Source: Luteococcus japonicus
Lineage (GTDB): Bacteria; Actinomycetota; Actinomycetes; Propionibacteriales; Propionibacteriaceae
Assembly: GCF_003752415.1 (NCBI RefSeq)
Contig: NZ_RKHG01000001.1
Location: 1,488,001 to 1,552,000, forward strand
DNA: 64,000 bases
Direction: 5' to 3'
Of the stretch, positions 17,649-26,276 are shown in pieces (position 1 is the first letter of the stretch; each line of letters opens with the position of its first letter). A program made the position numbers and the translations under genes. A model generated the notes under the pieces. The model did not search any database, had not been told where the DNA came from, and saw only the letters and a list, made by a program, of their open reading frames with translations.

Positions 17649-19309
17649 GCGCCGGCCATCGCGTTGGCGAGGTCCTCGGTGGGATCGCCCAGCGGCTTGA
17701 GCGCGAACTTGTCCACCAGCACGTCGACGACGGCCGGGGTGAGGAAGGCGGGCAGCGTCGGGCCGAGGCGGATGTTCTTGATGTCGAGCGCCAGCAGGGT
17801 CAGCAGCACGGCGGCGGCCTTCTGCTCGAACCAGCTGACGAACATGCTCAGCGGCAGGTCGTTGACGCCGCAGTCGAAGGCGTCGGCCAGGGCCAGGGCG
17901 ATCTTGACGGCGGTGAAGGAGTCATTGCACTGGCCGATGTCGAGCAGGCGCGGCAGGCCGGCGACGGTGCCGTAGTCGTGGCCGTTGATGCGGAACTTGT
18001 TGCAGCCCATGGTGAGCAGGATGGTGTCGTCGCCCGACTTCTCGGCGATCTCGGTGTAGTAGTTGCGGCCGGGCTTGGCGCCGTCGCAGCCACCGATCAC
18101 CAGGAATCGGCTGATGTCGCCGGCCTTGACGGCCTCGACGATGGCGTCGGCATTGGCCAGCACCGAGTCGTGCCCGAAACCGACGGTGATGCTGCGGGCC
18201 GGGTCCGTGGTGGCGAAGCCGGGCAGCGCCTGGGCGGCCTTGACCAGCAGGCCGAGGTCCTTGTGCTCCAGGTGGCGCACGCCGGGCCAACCCACCGGGC
18301 CCATGGTGAAGATGCGGCTGCGGTAGCTGGGCTGCGGTTCGATCAGGCAGTTCGAGGTCATCACGATCGGGCCGGGGAAGGCGGCGAACTCGGCGTGCTG
18401 GTTCTGCCAGGCGCTGCCGTAGTTGCCGGCCAGGTGCTCGTACTTGTTCAGGCCCGGGTAGCCGTGGGCGGGCAGCATCTCGCCGTGCGTCCACACCGTG
18501 ATGCCGGTGTCCTTGGTGGCTTCGAGGATGGCCGCCAGGTCGCCGAGGTCGTGGCCGCTGACCAGGATGGCCTTGCCCTCGACGGGGGTGACGCGCACCT
18601 GGGTGGGCACGGGGGTGCCGTAGACGCCGGTGTTGGCCGCGTCGAGCATCTCCATCACCTTGAGGTTCAGGCTGCCCAGTCCGAGGGCGTGGCCCAGCAG
18701 GCTGTCGAGGTCGGTGGGCGGGTCGCCGAGGAAGGCGAGCGCCTTCTCGATGCCGGCGTCGGTCTCGTCGGTGCGGTGACCCAGTGCGTGGGCGTGGTGG
18801 GCGTAGGCGCACAAACCCTTGAGGCCGTAGAGGTTGAGGTTGCGGACGCCGACCACGTCGGCGCCCAGCACGTCGATGTTCACGTCGACGCGCACCAGCG
18901 GCGCCTGCTTGAGCAGACCGGCCATGCCGGGGTCGGGCACGAACTGGGCGGCTCCCTCGGGCACGACGGGCGTCTCGCCGGCCTCGGTGCAGGCGGCTTC
19001 GTAGCGGGCCTTGAGCTCGTCGCGCAGGACGATCGCGTCGGCGATCATGCGCTGGAAGACGGTGGCGTTGAAGTTCACATTGGTGAGGGTGGTGAAGACC
19101 CAGTAGGAGGCGCGGTGGGCCCATGTCGGGTCGACGACGCCCTTCTCGCGCAGCAGCACGGCGTACTGGCCGATGCCTTCACAGATGACGATCAGGACGT
19201 CCTGCAGCGTGGCGGTGCGGTCATCCTTTCCGCAGTTGCCCTTCACGCTGTGGCAGCCCAGCAGCAGGTTGTCGCTCCGGTCGGTCTGTTCGCACTGGTA
19301 GCAGAACAT
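17645..19309 (-). CDS. hcp: Hybrid-cluster protein (hydroxylamine reductase / NO-related)
   Basis: Hcp carries a 4Fe cluster plus a 4Fe-2S-2O hybrid cluster. It reduces hydroxylamine in vitro and acts on NO in vivo. The 554-residue protein begins [11 protein letters not shown] with cluster cysteines C3, C6, C19 and C26. Later motifs include [25 protein letters not shown] and [12 protein letters not shown], which provide hybrid-cluster ligands. I chose ATG 19309 because GGAG lies 6 bp upstream; ATG 19321 is also possible. It heads an operon with hcr and is divergent from disA. The presence of Hcp implies that anaerobic or nitrosative conditions are met. Confidence 0.95.
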   Translation of the reverse strand: MFCYQCEQTDRSDNLLLGCHSVKGNCGKDDRTATLQDVLIVICEGIGQYAVLLREKGVVDPTWAHRASYWVFTTLTNVNFNATVFQRMIADAIVLRDELKARYEAACTEAGETPVVPEGAAQFVPDPGMAGLLKQAPLVRVDVNIDVLGADVVGVRNLNLYGLKGLCAYAHHAHALGHRTDETDAGIEKALAFLGDPPTDLDSLLGHALGLGSLNLKVMEMLDAANTGVYGTPVPTQVRVTPVEGKAILVSGHDLGDLAAILEATKDTGITVWTHGEMLPAHGYPGLNKYEHLAGNYGSAWQNQHAEFAAFPGPIVMTSNCLIEPQPSYRSRIFTMGPVGWPGVRHLEHKDLGLLVKAAQALPGFATTDPARSITVGFGHDSVLANADAIVEAVKAGDISRFLVIGGCDGAKPGRNYYTEIAEKSGDDTILLTMGCNKFRINGHDYGTVAGLPRLLDIGQCNDSFTAVKIALALADAFDCGVNDLPLSMFVSWFEQKAAAVLLTLLALDIKNIRLGPTLPAFLTPAVVDVLVDKFALKPLGDPTEDLANAMAGA

Positions 19310-19345
19310 GGGGTGCTCCATCCGTGGGATCCGTTGTTTGTCACG

Positions 19346-19359
19346 GACACTAGCGTGTC
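19346..19359. promoter_or_regulatory. Inverted repeat between hcp and disA
   Basis: gacac-tagc-gtgtc is a perfect 5-bp dyad in the 103-bp divergent region, 37 bp upstream of hcp. A minus-strand TAGTGT that could be the hcp -10 box overlaps it. The cognate regulator is not known. Confidence 0.4.
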
Positions 19360-19412
19360 TATTGGTTGGTGTCATCCAAGGCAGACCTCGCCCACCCACT
19401 ACCATCGAACCC

Positions 19413-20489
19413 ATGGCACTGTCCCCCGCTGAGATCCAGGCCCGGCCCCGTCGTTACCAGGCACTGCTGGCGCCGGGCACGCCACTTCGCGAGGGGCTCG
19501 AACGCATCCTGCACGGACGGACCGGCGCGCTGGTCGTGCTCGGCAGCAACCGGAAGGTGGACCGAGTCTCCACCGGCGGCTTTGCCCTGGACGTGCAGTT
19601 CACCCCCACGGCGCTGCGGGAACTGGCGAAGATGGACGGGGGGATCATCCTGTCCAGTGACTTCGAGCGCATCCTCGCCGCCGGGGTGCACTTCGTTCCC
19701 GACGGCTCCATCCCCACCGTCGAGACCGGCACCAGGCACCGCACCGCGGACCGGATCGCCCAGCAGACCGGAATGCCGGTGGTCACCGTCTCCGCGTCGA
19801 TGTCCACCATCGCGCTCTTCCTCGACGGCCAGCGCCACCCCATCGAGACCTCCGAGGCTATCCTCTCGCGCGCCAACCAGGCCCTGGCCACCCTCACCCG
19901 CTACCGGGAGCGCCTCAGCGGCACCACCCGATCCCTGTCCACCCTCGAGGTGCATGACCAGGTGAGCGTGAAGGACGTCGCCCTGGTGGCGCAGCGGATC
20001 GAGATGATCCGACGGCTGGACCGCGAGCTACGTGCCTATGTCGCTGCACTCGGCGTCGACGGGCGGCTGCTGGAGATGCAGCTCTACGAGCTGACCCTCG
20101 GCGTCGACGACCTGGCCACCCTGCTCGAGCTGGACTACCGACCCGAGGAGCAGGAGGAGATGACCTTCCGGGTTGGTGCCTTGGAGCACCTGGACTCCAC
20201 CGAGCTGCTGGATCCGCACGTCGTCGCCCGCCAGATGGGCTTCGGCGAGGGGATGCACCTGGAGACCCGGCTGGAGCCGCGCGGCCACCGGCAGGTGGCG
20301 CAGTTGACGCGGATCCCGGGCAGTCTCGGCCGCCGCTTGGTGGACCACTTCGGCACCCTGCAGGCCCTGTTCGGGGCCTCGACGGCGGACCTGCTGGAGG
20401 TGGAGGGCTTCGGCGAGGGCCGTGCCCGCCTGGTCCGCGAGGGACTCGCCCGCCTTGCCGAGGCCGCCTTCAGCGAGCGCCTGGACTGA
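19413..20489 (+). CDS. disA: Diadenylate cyclase / DNA integrity scanning protein DisA
   Basis: DisA makes c-di-AMP from two ATP while scanning DNA and is inhibited by recombination intermediates. The 358-residue protein has the N-terminal DAC domain with MDGGIIL (normally DGA; the third residue is Gly here) and [12 protein letters not shown] central helical spine and a C-terminal helix-hairpin-helix region follow ([40 protein letters not shown]). ATG 19413 gives the family start. It belongs with radA functionally. Downstream it converges on the DUF559 gene across a long palindrome. Confidence 0.96.
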   Translation: MALSPAEIQARPRRYQALLAPGTPLREGLERILHGRTGALVVLGSNRKVDRVSTGGFALDVQFTPTALRELAKMDGGIILSSDFERILAAGVHFVPDGSIPTVETGTRHRTADRIAQQTGMPVVTVSASMSTIALFLDGQRHPIETSEAILSRANQALATLTRYRERLSGTTRSLSTLEVHDQVSVKDVALVAQRIEMIRRLDRELRAYVAALGVDGRLLEMQLYELTLGVDDLATLLELDYRPEEQEEMTFRVGALEHLDSTELLDPHVVARQMGFGEGMHLETRLEPRGHRQVAQLTRIPGSLGRRLVDHFGTLQALFGASTADLLEVEGFGEGRARLVREGLARLAEAAFSERLD

Positions 20490-20493
20490 GGCA

Positions 20494-20572
20494 AGTATTC
20501 GGAACAGATCCCAATCCGCTCCCCAACGCAATAGATGCACTGGGGAGCGGATTGGGATCTGTCCTGAATACT
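20494..20572. repeat. Long palindrome, copy 1 of a 66-bp duplicated element
   Basis: Two 32-base arms (20494-20525 and 20541-20572) pair with only two mismatches around the 15-base loop acgcaatagatgcac. The inner 66 bp (20503-20568) recurs at 21510-21575. It sits between the convergent stops of disA and the DUF559 gene, whose stop codon begins inside the right arm. It may serve as a terminator, but its duplication suggests a mobile element. Confidence 0.9.
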
Positions 20573-21426
20573 CATGCGGCGGGTTTGGTTCCCCGTCGCG
20601 CTCCCCACCACTGGTCTCCGCGGCGAATCATCGCCAGCAAGGCCTGCTCCGTGGCCGGACAGTCGTGAACGACCTGCTGGTAGGTCAGCCGAACGACGAT
20701 GTAGCCCATGGAGCGCAGTTCCAGGTCTCGTCGGCGATCCGCCTGATAGCGCTCCTCCCCGGTGTGGTGCTCCCGGCTGTCCACCTCGATCACCAGTCGC
20801 TCTCCCACCAGGAAGTCCACCCGGGTGTCCTTGCGCAGCCAGACCTGGGGTTTCAGCTGGACACCCTTGGCACGCAACCGGAGCCGGACCATGGTCTCCG
20901 TCCCGGACTCCGCCGCGTCGATCAGGGCCAAGCTGTCCTCCCGGCCACGCACCCACCCCCACGCGCTGCGAATGTCCCCCACCGTGCAGATCTTGCGATG
21001 GACCAAGGAGTCGCACACGACGATCAGGTCCTCCCGGTCCAGACAGCGCCAGGCCGCAGAGAGCGCCGTCGCCAAGTCATCGACGGCTTGGGCCGGTGCC
21101 ACCTCAAATCGGGACGACAAGGCATGACATCGTTTGAGTCCGGCGGGCAAGGGCATCGTCCGGTTGTGATCGCGGCGCACGTGCAGGACCCCTGCGGTGA
21201 CGTCCCAGCCGCCATGGAAGGCGATTGCGGAAGCGCAGGTCAGCGCCCCACCGGAACGGACGGCCCGCTTCACGGACTCGTCGGCGCCCACCGTCGCGTA
21301 CCAACCGGGCCGTAGCCGTTCCAGGGTTCCCGAGGCCACGGCCCTCGCGATCAGGTTGCCGTCGATGCCCTGTTCCTTGAGATCTCGCGTGCGGGCGATG
21401 CCGCCCGTGAACTGATTGCTCTCCAT
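20572..21426 (-). CDS. AbiEi-like / DUF559 (PD-(D/E)XK-fold) nuclease-domain protein
   Basis: This 284-residue protein has an N-terminal winged-helix-like region (TRDLKEQGIDGNLIARAVAS, LERLRPGWYATVGA), a middle segment seen in AbiEi-type antitoxin-like proteins, and a C-terminal DUF559 domain related to Vsr. The nuclease motif reads TRVDFLVGERLVIEVDSREHH (Asp, then ExD), followed by QADRRRDLELRSMGYIVVRL. These are the expected catalytic and helix residues. No toxin partner is adjacent. The gene is a single cassette between two copies of a 66-bp palindrome and separates disA from mutY. Function is unknown; DNA cleavage is inferred from the fold. Confidence 0.82.
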   Translation of the reverse strand: MESNQFTGGIARTRDLKEQGIDGNLIARAVASGTLERLRPGWYATVGADESVKRAVRSGGALTCASAIAFHGGWDVTAGVLHVRRDHNRTMPLPAGLKRCHALSSRFEVAPAQAVDDLATALSAAWRCLDREDLIVVCDSLVHRKICTVGDIRSAWGWVRGREDSLALIDAAESGTETMVRLRLRAKGVQLKPQVWLRKDTRVDFLVGERLVIEVDSREHHTGEERYQADRRRDLELRSMGYIVVRLTYQQVVHDCPATEQALLAMIRRGDQWWGARRGTKPAA

Positions 21427-21509
21427 GCCCCTTCAGTTTCGAAATCGGGGGGCCAGAATTTTCACCTGTCCACAGGCTCGTCCGCCTCCTGTCCCTGTGG
21501 AAAAGTCGA

Positions 21510-21575
21510 AACAGATGCAGATCCGCTCCCCAACGCAATGGATGCACTGGGGAGCGGATTGGGATCTGTCCTGAA
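21510..21575. repeat. Long palindrome, copy 2 of a 66-bp duplicated element
   Basis: This copy has the same length as copy 1, with the loop acgcaatggatgcac and about four to six differences confined to the left arm and loop. It lies 84 bp upstream of the DUF559 start and 9 bp after the stop of the next minus-strand gene. The two copies are 1,007 bp apart in direct orientation. Confidence 0.9.
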
Positions 21576-21583
21576 CAGCCGGG

Positions 21584-22300
21584 TCAGGCCTTGGGCATGA
21601 CCACCATCGTGTCAGGCTCGGCCCCGTCCATCGTGGCGCTGACCCGGTAGGTGCCGGGACGCAGCACCTGGGCGTCGAGCTTGCAGCCGTCGTGGGAACG
21701 CTTGCCCTGCCAGGTCACCTTGGCGGCGAAGGACTTGCCGCCGGTCAGGTCGGCCTTGCCCTTGGGCGCCCAGGCGGGGCAGTGCACGGTGGTCCAGATC
21801 CGGTCGCTACCCGAGGTGACGGCCAGCTGCACCGGGGTCTTGGCCAAGTCCAGCGTGCAACCCTTCTCGCTCTTCATCGTGATGGTGTAGGCGGCGCCGG
21901 CACCGATCTTCGGTGACCGGGAACCGTCGAGGGACAGGCTCACGTCGCCGCCCTGGCACTCGGCAGGCGCGCTGGGTGTGGGGGTGGGCGTCGGGCTCTG
22001 GCTGGGGGTCTGGCTGGCACTGGCCGACGGCGTGCTCGACGCACTCGCACTCGCCGAAGGACTCGCGGAGGCCGACGCGCTCGGGGAGGCCGATGGGCTG
22101 GGCGTAGCCTCGGCGCTGGCCAGCGACGACGGGTTCTGCGGCGTGGCAGCGACGGTGGAACGGTCGTCACCGCCGAACAGGCCGGACAGCACCCACCAGA
22201 TCAGCCCGAGGGCCAGCAGGAAGGCCACGACGAAGATGCCGCGTCGCAACCAGTAGGTGTTCTCAGGCTCCGGGCCGGACGGGTGGATCACCGAGTTCAT
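21584..22300 (-). CDS. Membrane-anchored protein with Ser/Pro/Ala-rich linker and extracytoplasmic domain
   Basis: This 238-residue protein has a short cytosolic N-terminus (MNSVIHPSGPEPENTYWLRRG) and one transmembrane helix (IFVVAFLLALGLIWWVLSGLF). A low-complexity linker of about 70 residues follows, made of SPSASPSASA and TPTPTPS runs. The C-terminal domain of roughly 110 residues has four cysteines (ECQGGD, KGCTLD, VHCPAW, DGCKLD) and a beta-rich, Ig-like character. I do not recognise the family. Orientation suggests the domain is outside the cell on a cell-wall-spanning stalk. Divergent from mutY. Confidence 0.75.
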   Translation of the reverse strand: MNSVIHPSGPEPENTYWLRRGIFVVAFLLALGLIWWVLSGLFGGDDRSTVAATPQNPSSLASAEATPSPSASPSASASASPSASASASSTPSASASQTPSQSPTPTPTPSAPAECQGGDVSLSLDGSRSPKIGAGAAYTITMKSEKGCTLDLAKTPVQLAVTSGSDRIWTTVHCPAWAPKGKADLTGGKSFAAKVTWQGKRSHDGCKLDAQVLRPGTYRVSATMDGAEPDTMVVMPKA

Positions 22301-22337
22301 GCACCGATCGTAGGGTTGGTGGGCGGCTTTGCCTACC

Positions 22338-23234
22338 ATGGCTCGCGTGATCCAGGACAACGAACTCACCGAAGACGCACGCCGCCGCATCGTGGCCCGG
22401 GTGGGTGACTGGTTCGACGAGCACCGCCGGGACCTGCCCTGGCGCCGCTCCACGCCGTGGGGCGTCATGGTCAGCGAGTTCATGCTGCAGCAGACGCCCG
22501 TCTCCCGGGTCCTCGGCCCCTGGCAGGAGTGGATGGAGCGTTGGCCCGCCCCCGACGACCTGGCCAGCGAGCAAGCCGGTGCCGCGGTGGCAGCCTGGGG
22601 CCGGCTCGGCTACCCCAGGCGCGCGCAGCGGCTGCACCGCGCCGCCACCGTGATCAGCGAGCAGCACGCCGGCCGAGTGCCCGGGACCCTGGAGGAGTTG
22701 CGGGCCCTGCCCGGCGTCGGGCAGTACACGGCGGCCGCCATCCTGTCCTTCGCCTTCGGCGGGCGCGCGGTGGTGCTGGACACCAACATCCGTCGCCTGC
22801 TCTGCCGCGTGGAGGACGGCCGGGAGTTCCCGCCGGACTCGGCCACCGCCTCGGAATGGCGCCGGGCGGAAGACTGGCTGCCCGACACCGACGAGCGCGC
22901 GGCGCACTGGGCGGCCGCGTCGATGGAGCTGGGAGCGCTGGTCTGCACGGCCCGCAGTCCGCGCTGCGAGGACTGCCCCGTCAAGGATTCCTGCCGCTGG
23001 CGGGCCGCCGGACACCCGCGGCACGACGGACCCCCGCGTCGCACCCAGGCCTGGCACGGAACCGACCGCCAGTGTCGCGGGGTGCTGCTTGACCTGGTCC
23101 GCCAGAACCCCGAGGGCGTCACCGTCGAGGTGGCGCTTGGGGCCTGGGCGGAACGGGTTCAGGCGGAGCGCTCACTGGCCGGGCTGCTGGCCGACGCGCT
23201 GGTCCGCGACGACGGTGGCCTGCTGCGGCTGTGA
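22338..23234 (+). CDS. mutY: A/G-specific adenine glycosylase MutY
   Basis: MutY removes adenine mispaired with 8-oxoguanine. The protein is about 298 residues. It has the catalytic glutamate in SEFMLQQTPVSRV, the helix-hairpin-helix LPGVGQYTAAAIL, the catalytic Asp in VVLDTNIRRLL, and a C-terminal [4Fe-4S] loop CTARSPRCEDCPVKDSC. ATG 22338 is the likely start; an in-frame TTG lies three codons upstream. The C-terminal MutT-like domain is short compared with E. coli, as is usual in actinobacteria. Its last 63 bases overlap the 3' end of the convergent DUF998 gene. Confidence 0.95.
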   Translation: MARVIQDNELTEDARRRIVARVGDWFDEHRRDLPWRRSTPWGVMVSEFMLQQTPVSRVLGPWQEWMERWPAPDDLASEQAGAAVAAWGRLGYPRRAQRLHRAATVISEQHAGRVPGTLEELRALPGVGQYTAAAILSFAFGGRAVVLDTNIRRLLCRVEDGREFPPDSATASEWRRAEDWLPDTDERAAHWAAASMELGALVCTARSPRCEDCPVKDSCRWRAAGHPRHDGPPRRTQAWHGTDRQCRGVLLDLVRQNPEGVTVEVALGAWAERVQAERSLAGLLADALVRDDGGLLRL

Positions 23235-23894
23235 TCCCCACCAACGCCAGGCCAGCACCATCAACAGCGCGGTGGTGAGCAGCAACTGGCCGCGTTGGAC
23301 GAGGCCCATCATGTCCATCCGGACGCCGGGCAGGTGGGCGGCGAGGGTTGCCGCCAACAGGCCCAGCCACAGCACGAAGAGCGCGCCGAGCACCATGCGG
23401 CCCTCCCACCCGATCCAGCAGCGCACCCGCTGACGACGCCACAGCAGAACCGCGAAGGCCACGCCGAGGGCCGTGACCGCCACCGTGCTTGTGCCGGTGT
23501 GCGCCAGGTGGGTCCACGGCACCTGCCAGCTGGCCTCCCGGGCGGCGCATTCGGCGTCGCGGGTGGCCACACAGCTCATCGGACACAGGGAGTCGGCGAC
23601 GGTGGCCAGCCCGAAGAGCGCCAACAACCGGAAGGCCCAACGCTCGTGACGCCAGCTCGGGCTCCTGCGCAGCAGGAGCAGGGCCACCAGGCCGGCCACC
23701 GTCATGCTCACTCCCGCCAGGGTGTCGCCCATGCGGAAGAGCAGGGCGTGGGGTTCACCGTTGGCCCCCAGCTCGCTGACATAGGAGGTCCGGGGCGAGA
23801 GCTTCGTCGGCAGCAGGAGTTCCAGCAGCCACACGGAATAGAACAGGCCGCCCAGCATCATCAGCCCGGCCGAGACCCGTCGCGCGCTCCTCAT
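23172..23894 (-). CDS. DUF998-type polytopic membrane protein
   Basis: This 240-residue protein has about six or seven transmembrane helices. It shows the DUF998 pattern YVSELGANGEPHALLFRMGDTLAG after the first helix, a cysteine pair region SLCPMSCVATRDAEC in a loop, and HLAHTGTSTVA. DUF998 proteins have no assigned biochemical role. ATG 23894 is preferred over 23927. The 3' end overlaps mutY by 63 bp tail to tail. Confidence 0.8.
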   Translation of the reverse strand: MRSARRVSAGLMMLGGLFYSVWLLELLLPTKLSPRTSYVSELGANGEPHALLFRMGDTLAGVSMTVAGLVALLLLRRSPSWRHERWAFRLLALFGLATVADSLCPMSCVATRDAECAAREASWQVPWTHLAHTGTSTVAVTALGVAFAVLLWRRQRVRCWIGWEGRMVLGALFVLWLGLLAATLAAHLPGVRMDMMGLVQRGQLLLTTALLMVLAWRWWGSQPQQATVVADQRVGQQPGQ

Positions 23895-23978
23895 GCCAGC
23901 AACGCTAGGAGTCTGTCGGGTCAGCATCCGTCCACCATAGGGCCTGTCCGGGGGAAACCCGGGTCGTAATGACTGCTA

Positions 23979-24079
23979 GCCTCATGGGTGCACACGGGAG
24001 TCCGGAGCACCGGGCTGAGAGGAAGGTTTCGCACCTTCGACCGTCGAACCTGATCTGGATCATGCCAGCGCAGGGAGGC
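23979..24079 (+). promoter_or_regulatory. TPP riboswitch (THI box)
   Basis: The aptamer is unmistakable. It contains gggctgagagg, then gaacctgatctggat and catgccagcgcaggga, the conserved thiamine pyrophosphate pocket. gcctc at 23979 and gaggc at 24075 can close helix P1. It lies 60 bp before ykoE and would lower expression of the transporter when TPP is plentiful. Confidence 0.97.
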
Positions 24080-24111
24080 CTCTTGCGGCAACCGAAGGCC
24101 GGCTGCCACCC

Positions 24112-24134
24112 GTGCCCATTCCTCGAGAGGGCAC
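24112..24134 (+). promoter_or_regulatory. Putative Shine-Dalgarno sequestering hairpin of the TPP riboswitch
   Basis: gtgccc (24112-24117) pairs with gggcac (24129-24134). The second arm contains most of the ykoE ribosome-binding site gagaggg. This suggests that the switch controls translation initiation. The pairing is seen in the sequence; its switching role is inferred. Confidence 0.6.
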
Positions 24135-24138
24135 ACGA

Positions 24139-24759
24139 ATGAGCACCATCACCGAAGACCCCACCCGTCCCCGCAGCAGTTCCGGCTGGCGCGTGGTGGA
24201 CATCGTCGTCGCCGCCATCCTGGGCGTTGCGGTCGGCGTCATCTTCTGGGCCTTCAACAACACCGTCGCCACCGTCTGGGGGCCGCTGGAGGCTGTGCTG
24301 CCCGGCCTGGCCGGTCTGATCACTGGCGTCTGGTTCCTGGGCGGAACGCTGGGCGGTCTGGTCATCCGCAAGCCGGGCGCCGCCCTGCTGGTGGAACTGT
24401 TGGCCGCCACCGTCTCCGTGCTGCCCGGCAACCAATGGGGCATCACCACGCTCTACTCCGGCCTCGCCCAGGGAATTGGCGCGGAGATCGTCTTCGCGAT
24501 CTTCGCCTGGAAGCGCTGGAGCCTGCCGGTGGCAGCCTTCGCCGGAATCGGCTCGGCACTGGGCGCCTTCGTCAACGAGTACTTCCTGATGGGCAACCAT
24601 GCGAAGAGCTTGGCCTTCAACGCCACCTATCTCGTCTGCCTGGTCATCTCCGGTGTGCTGCTGGCCGGAGGACTGGCCTGGGTGCTGATGAAGGCCCTGG
24701 CATCGGCCGGGGCGCTCGATCGCTTCGAGTCCGGCCGCGAGACCCGTCGCGCGGTCTGA
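24139..24759 (+). CDS. ykoE: ECF transporter S component, YkoE family (thiamine or precursor)
   Basis: This 206-residue membrane protein is the substrate-binding subunit of an energy-coupling-factor importer. YkoE homologs follow TPP riboswitches and are assigned to thiamine/hydroxymethylpyrimidine uptake. Hydrophobic helices include VVDIVVAAILGVAVGVIFWAF and GLAGLITGVWFLGGTLGG, with the YkoE-like stretch TVSVLPGNQWGITTLYSG. The start ATG 24139 lies 8 bp after gagaggg. It is followed 5 bp later by the double ATPase gene and then ykoC. Confidence 0.93.
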   Translation: MSTITEDPTRPRSSSGWRVVDIVVAAILGVAVGVIFWAFNNTVATVWGPLEAVLPGLAGLITGVWFLGGTLGGLVIRKPGAALLVELLAATVSVLPGNQWGITTLYSGLAQGIGAEIVFAIFAWKRWSLPVAAFAGIGSALGAFVNEYFLMGNHAKSLAFNATYLVCLVISGVLLAGGLAWVLMKALASAGALDRFESGRETRRAV

Positions 24760-24764
24760 CGCCG

Positions 24765-26276
24765 ATGATCGTCGCCGAGGGTTGGGGTTGGCGCCACGCG
24801 AGCCGACGCGACTGGGCGGTACGCGGGGCCAGCTTCACCATTGGCGACGGTGAGCGGGTCCTGCTGCTGGGGGCCTCCGGCGCCGGCAAGTCGACGCTGA
24901 TGCACGCCATGGCGGGCGTGCTGGGCGGCGCCGATGAGGGCGAGGAGGAAGGGCGTCTGCTCGTCGACGGAGCCCATCCCACCCGACGCCACGGCCACGT
25001 CGGGCTGGTGATGCAGGATCCGGAGACCCAGGTGGTGCTGGCCCGGGTGGGCGACGACGTCGCCTTCGGCGCGGAGAACCTGGGCGTGGCTCGCGACGAG
25101 ATCTGGCGACGGGTGGACGAGGCCCTGGACGCAGTTGGTCTGGACGTCGGCCGTGACCGACCCACCACTGCCCTGTCCGGCGGCCAGAAGCAGCGGCTGA
25201 CCATCGCCGGAGCCCTGGCGATGCAGGCGAAGGTCCTGCTGCTGGACGAACCCACCGCCAATCTGGACCCCGAGGGTGCCCGCGAGGTGCGCGACGTGGT
25301 GGCCCACCTCAGCCGGGAGCGCGGGACCACCCTGGTGGTGGTGGAGCACCGGGTGGAGTTGTGGGCGGACCAGGTGGACCGGGTGATCGTGCTCGCTCCG
25401 GGCGGGGGGATCCTTGCGGACGGTGCGCCCGGCAGGGTCTTCGTCGAGCAGCGTGAGGCCCTGTTGGCCGCGGGCGTCTGGGTGCCGGGCGTGGACATCC
25501 CCTCGACAGGCTCGGGGAACGGAGAAGGAAGCACGGCCGGGCCTGCCGAGGCCCCCTGGGCCCTGCGCGGCGAAGCACTGGCCATCGGCCACGACCCGCA
25601 ACATGTCGTGCAGCACGCGCTCGATGTCACCATCCCCGCAGGACGCTCGACGATGATCACCGGCCCGAACGGCGCCGGGAAGTCCACCCTGGCACTTACC
25701 CTGGCCGGTCTGCTCCCCCGGCTCGACGGCCGCGTGGTGGCGGCCGGGGAGCTGCGTCCCGCCCGCGTCCTGGGCCCACGGCACTGGGGCAGGCGCAGGC
25801 CGGTGGATTCCTCTGACCCCGGCACCTGGTCCTCGCGGGACCTGATCACCCGGATCGGGACGGTCTTCCAGAGCCCGGAGCACCAGTTCGTCGCCACCAC
25901 GGTGCGCGACGAGCTCGCCGTGGGCCTGCGAGCCCTGGCCGCCGTCGACCCGCAGTGGACCACCCAGCGCATCGACGAGCGCGTCGACGAACTGCTGGCA
26001 ATGCTGCACCTGTCGCGGATTGCCGGGGCCAATCCCTTCACGCTGTCCGGCGGCGAGAAGCGCCGCCTCAGCGTGGGGACCGTGCTCGCCACCGGGCCAC
26101 GGGTGATCTTCCTCGACGAACCCACCTTCGGGCAGGACCGCAACACGTGGCTGGACATGGTGGCGCTGGTGCGGGCCATGCTGGACCAGGGGCGCGCGGT
26201 GGTCAGCATCACCCACGACGCGGACTTCATCACGGCCCTGGCCCAGCACCGGATCCATCTGGAGCCGCAGCGATGA
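24765..26276 (+). CDS. ykoD: ECF transporter double ATPase, YkoD family
   Basis: This 503-residue protein has two fused ABC ATPase domains. The first has Walker A GASGAGKST (about 36-44), signature LSGGQKQR and Walker B VLLLDEPTANLD. The second, from about residue 265, has GPNGAGKST, LSGGEKRRLSVG and VIFLDEPTFGQD. It powers the YkoE/YkoC complex. Residues about 245-251 (PSTGSGN) in the linker are encoded by a copy of the dispersed CTCGACARGCTCGGG repeat, in frame. The stop overlaps the ykoC start. Confidence 0.95.
   Translation: MIVAEGWGWRHASRRDWAVRGASFTIGDGERVLLLGASGAGKSTLMHAMAGVLGGADEGEEEGRLLVDGAHPTRRHGHVGLVMQDPETQVVLARVGDDVAFGAENLGVARDEIWRRVDEALDAVGLDVGRDRPTTALSGGQKQRLTIAGALAMQAKVLLLDEPTANLDPEGAREVRDVVAHLSRERGTTLVVVEHRVELWADQVDRVIVLAPGGGILADGAPGRVFVEQREALLAAGVWVPGVDIPSTGSGNGEGSTAGPAEAPWALRGEALAIGHDPQHVVQHALDVTIPAGRSTMITGPNGAGKSTLALTLAGLLPRLDGRVVAAGELRPARVLGPRHWGRRRPVDSSDPGTWSSRDLITRIGTVFQSPEHQFVATTVRDELAVGLRALAAVDPQWTTQRIDERVDELLAMLHLSRIAGANPFTLSGGEKRRLSVGTVLATGPRVIFLDEPTFGQDRNTWLDMVALVRAMLDQGRAVVSITHDADFITALAQHRIHLEPQR
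25498..25517 (+). repeat. CTCGACARGCTCGGG repeat inside the ykoD coding sequence
   Basis: tcccctcgacaggctcgggg is a full copy of the repeat within the inter-domain linker. It is read as IPSTGSG without breaking the frame. Its flank gaacgg resembles the flank of the 12614 copy. Confidence 0.85.

Noticed and set aside
20572-21426. Complete AbiE-type toxin-antitoxin system
   Set aside because: Only the AbiEi-like N-terminal region is recognisable. No AbiEii-like nucleotidyltransferase toxin gene is adjacent.
20494-21575. Insertion sequence with terminal inverted repeats
   Set aside because: Each end is itself a palindrome in direct orientation, and the enclosed gene is a DUF559 nuclease, not a transposase. 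No target-site duplication was seen.
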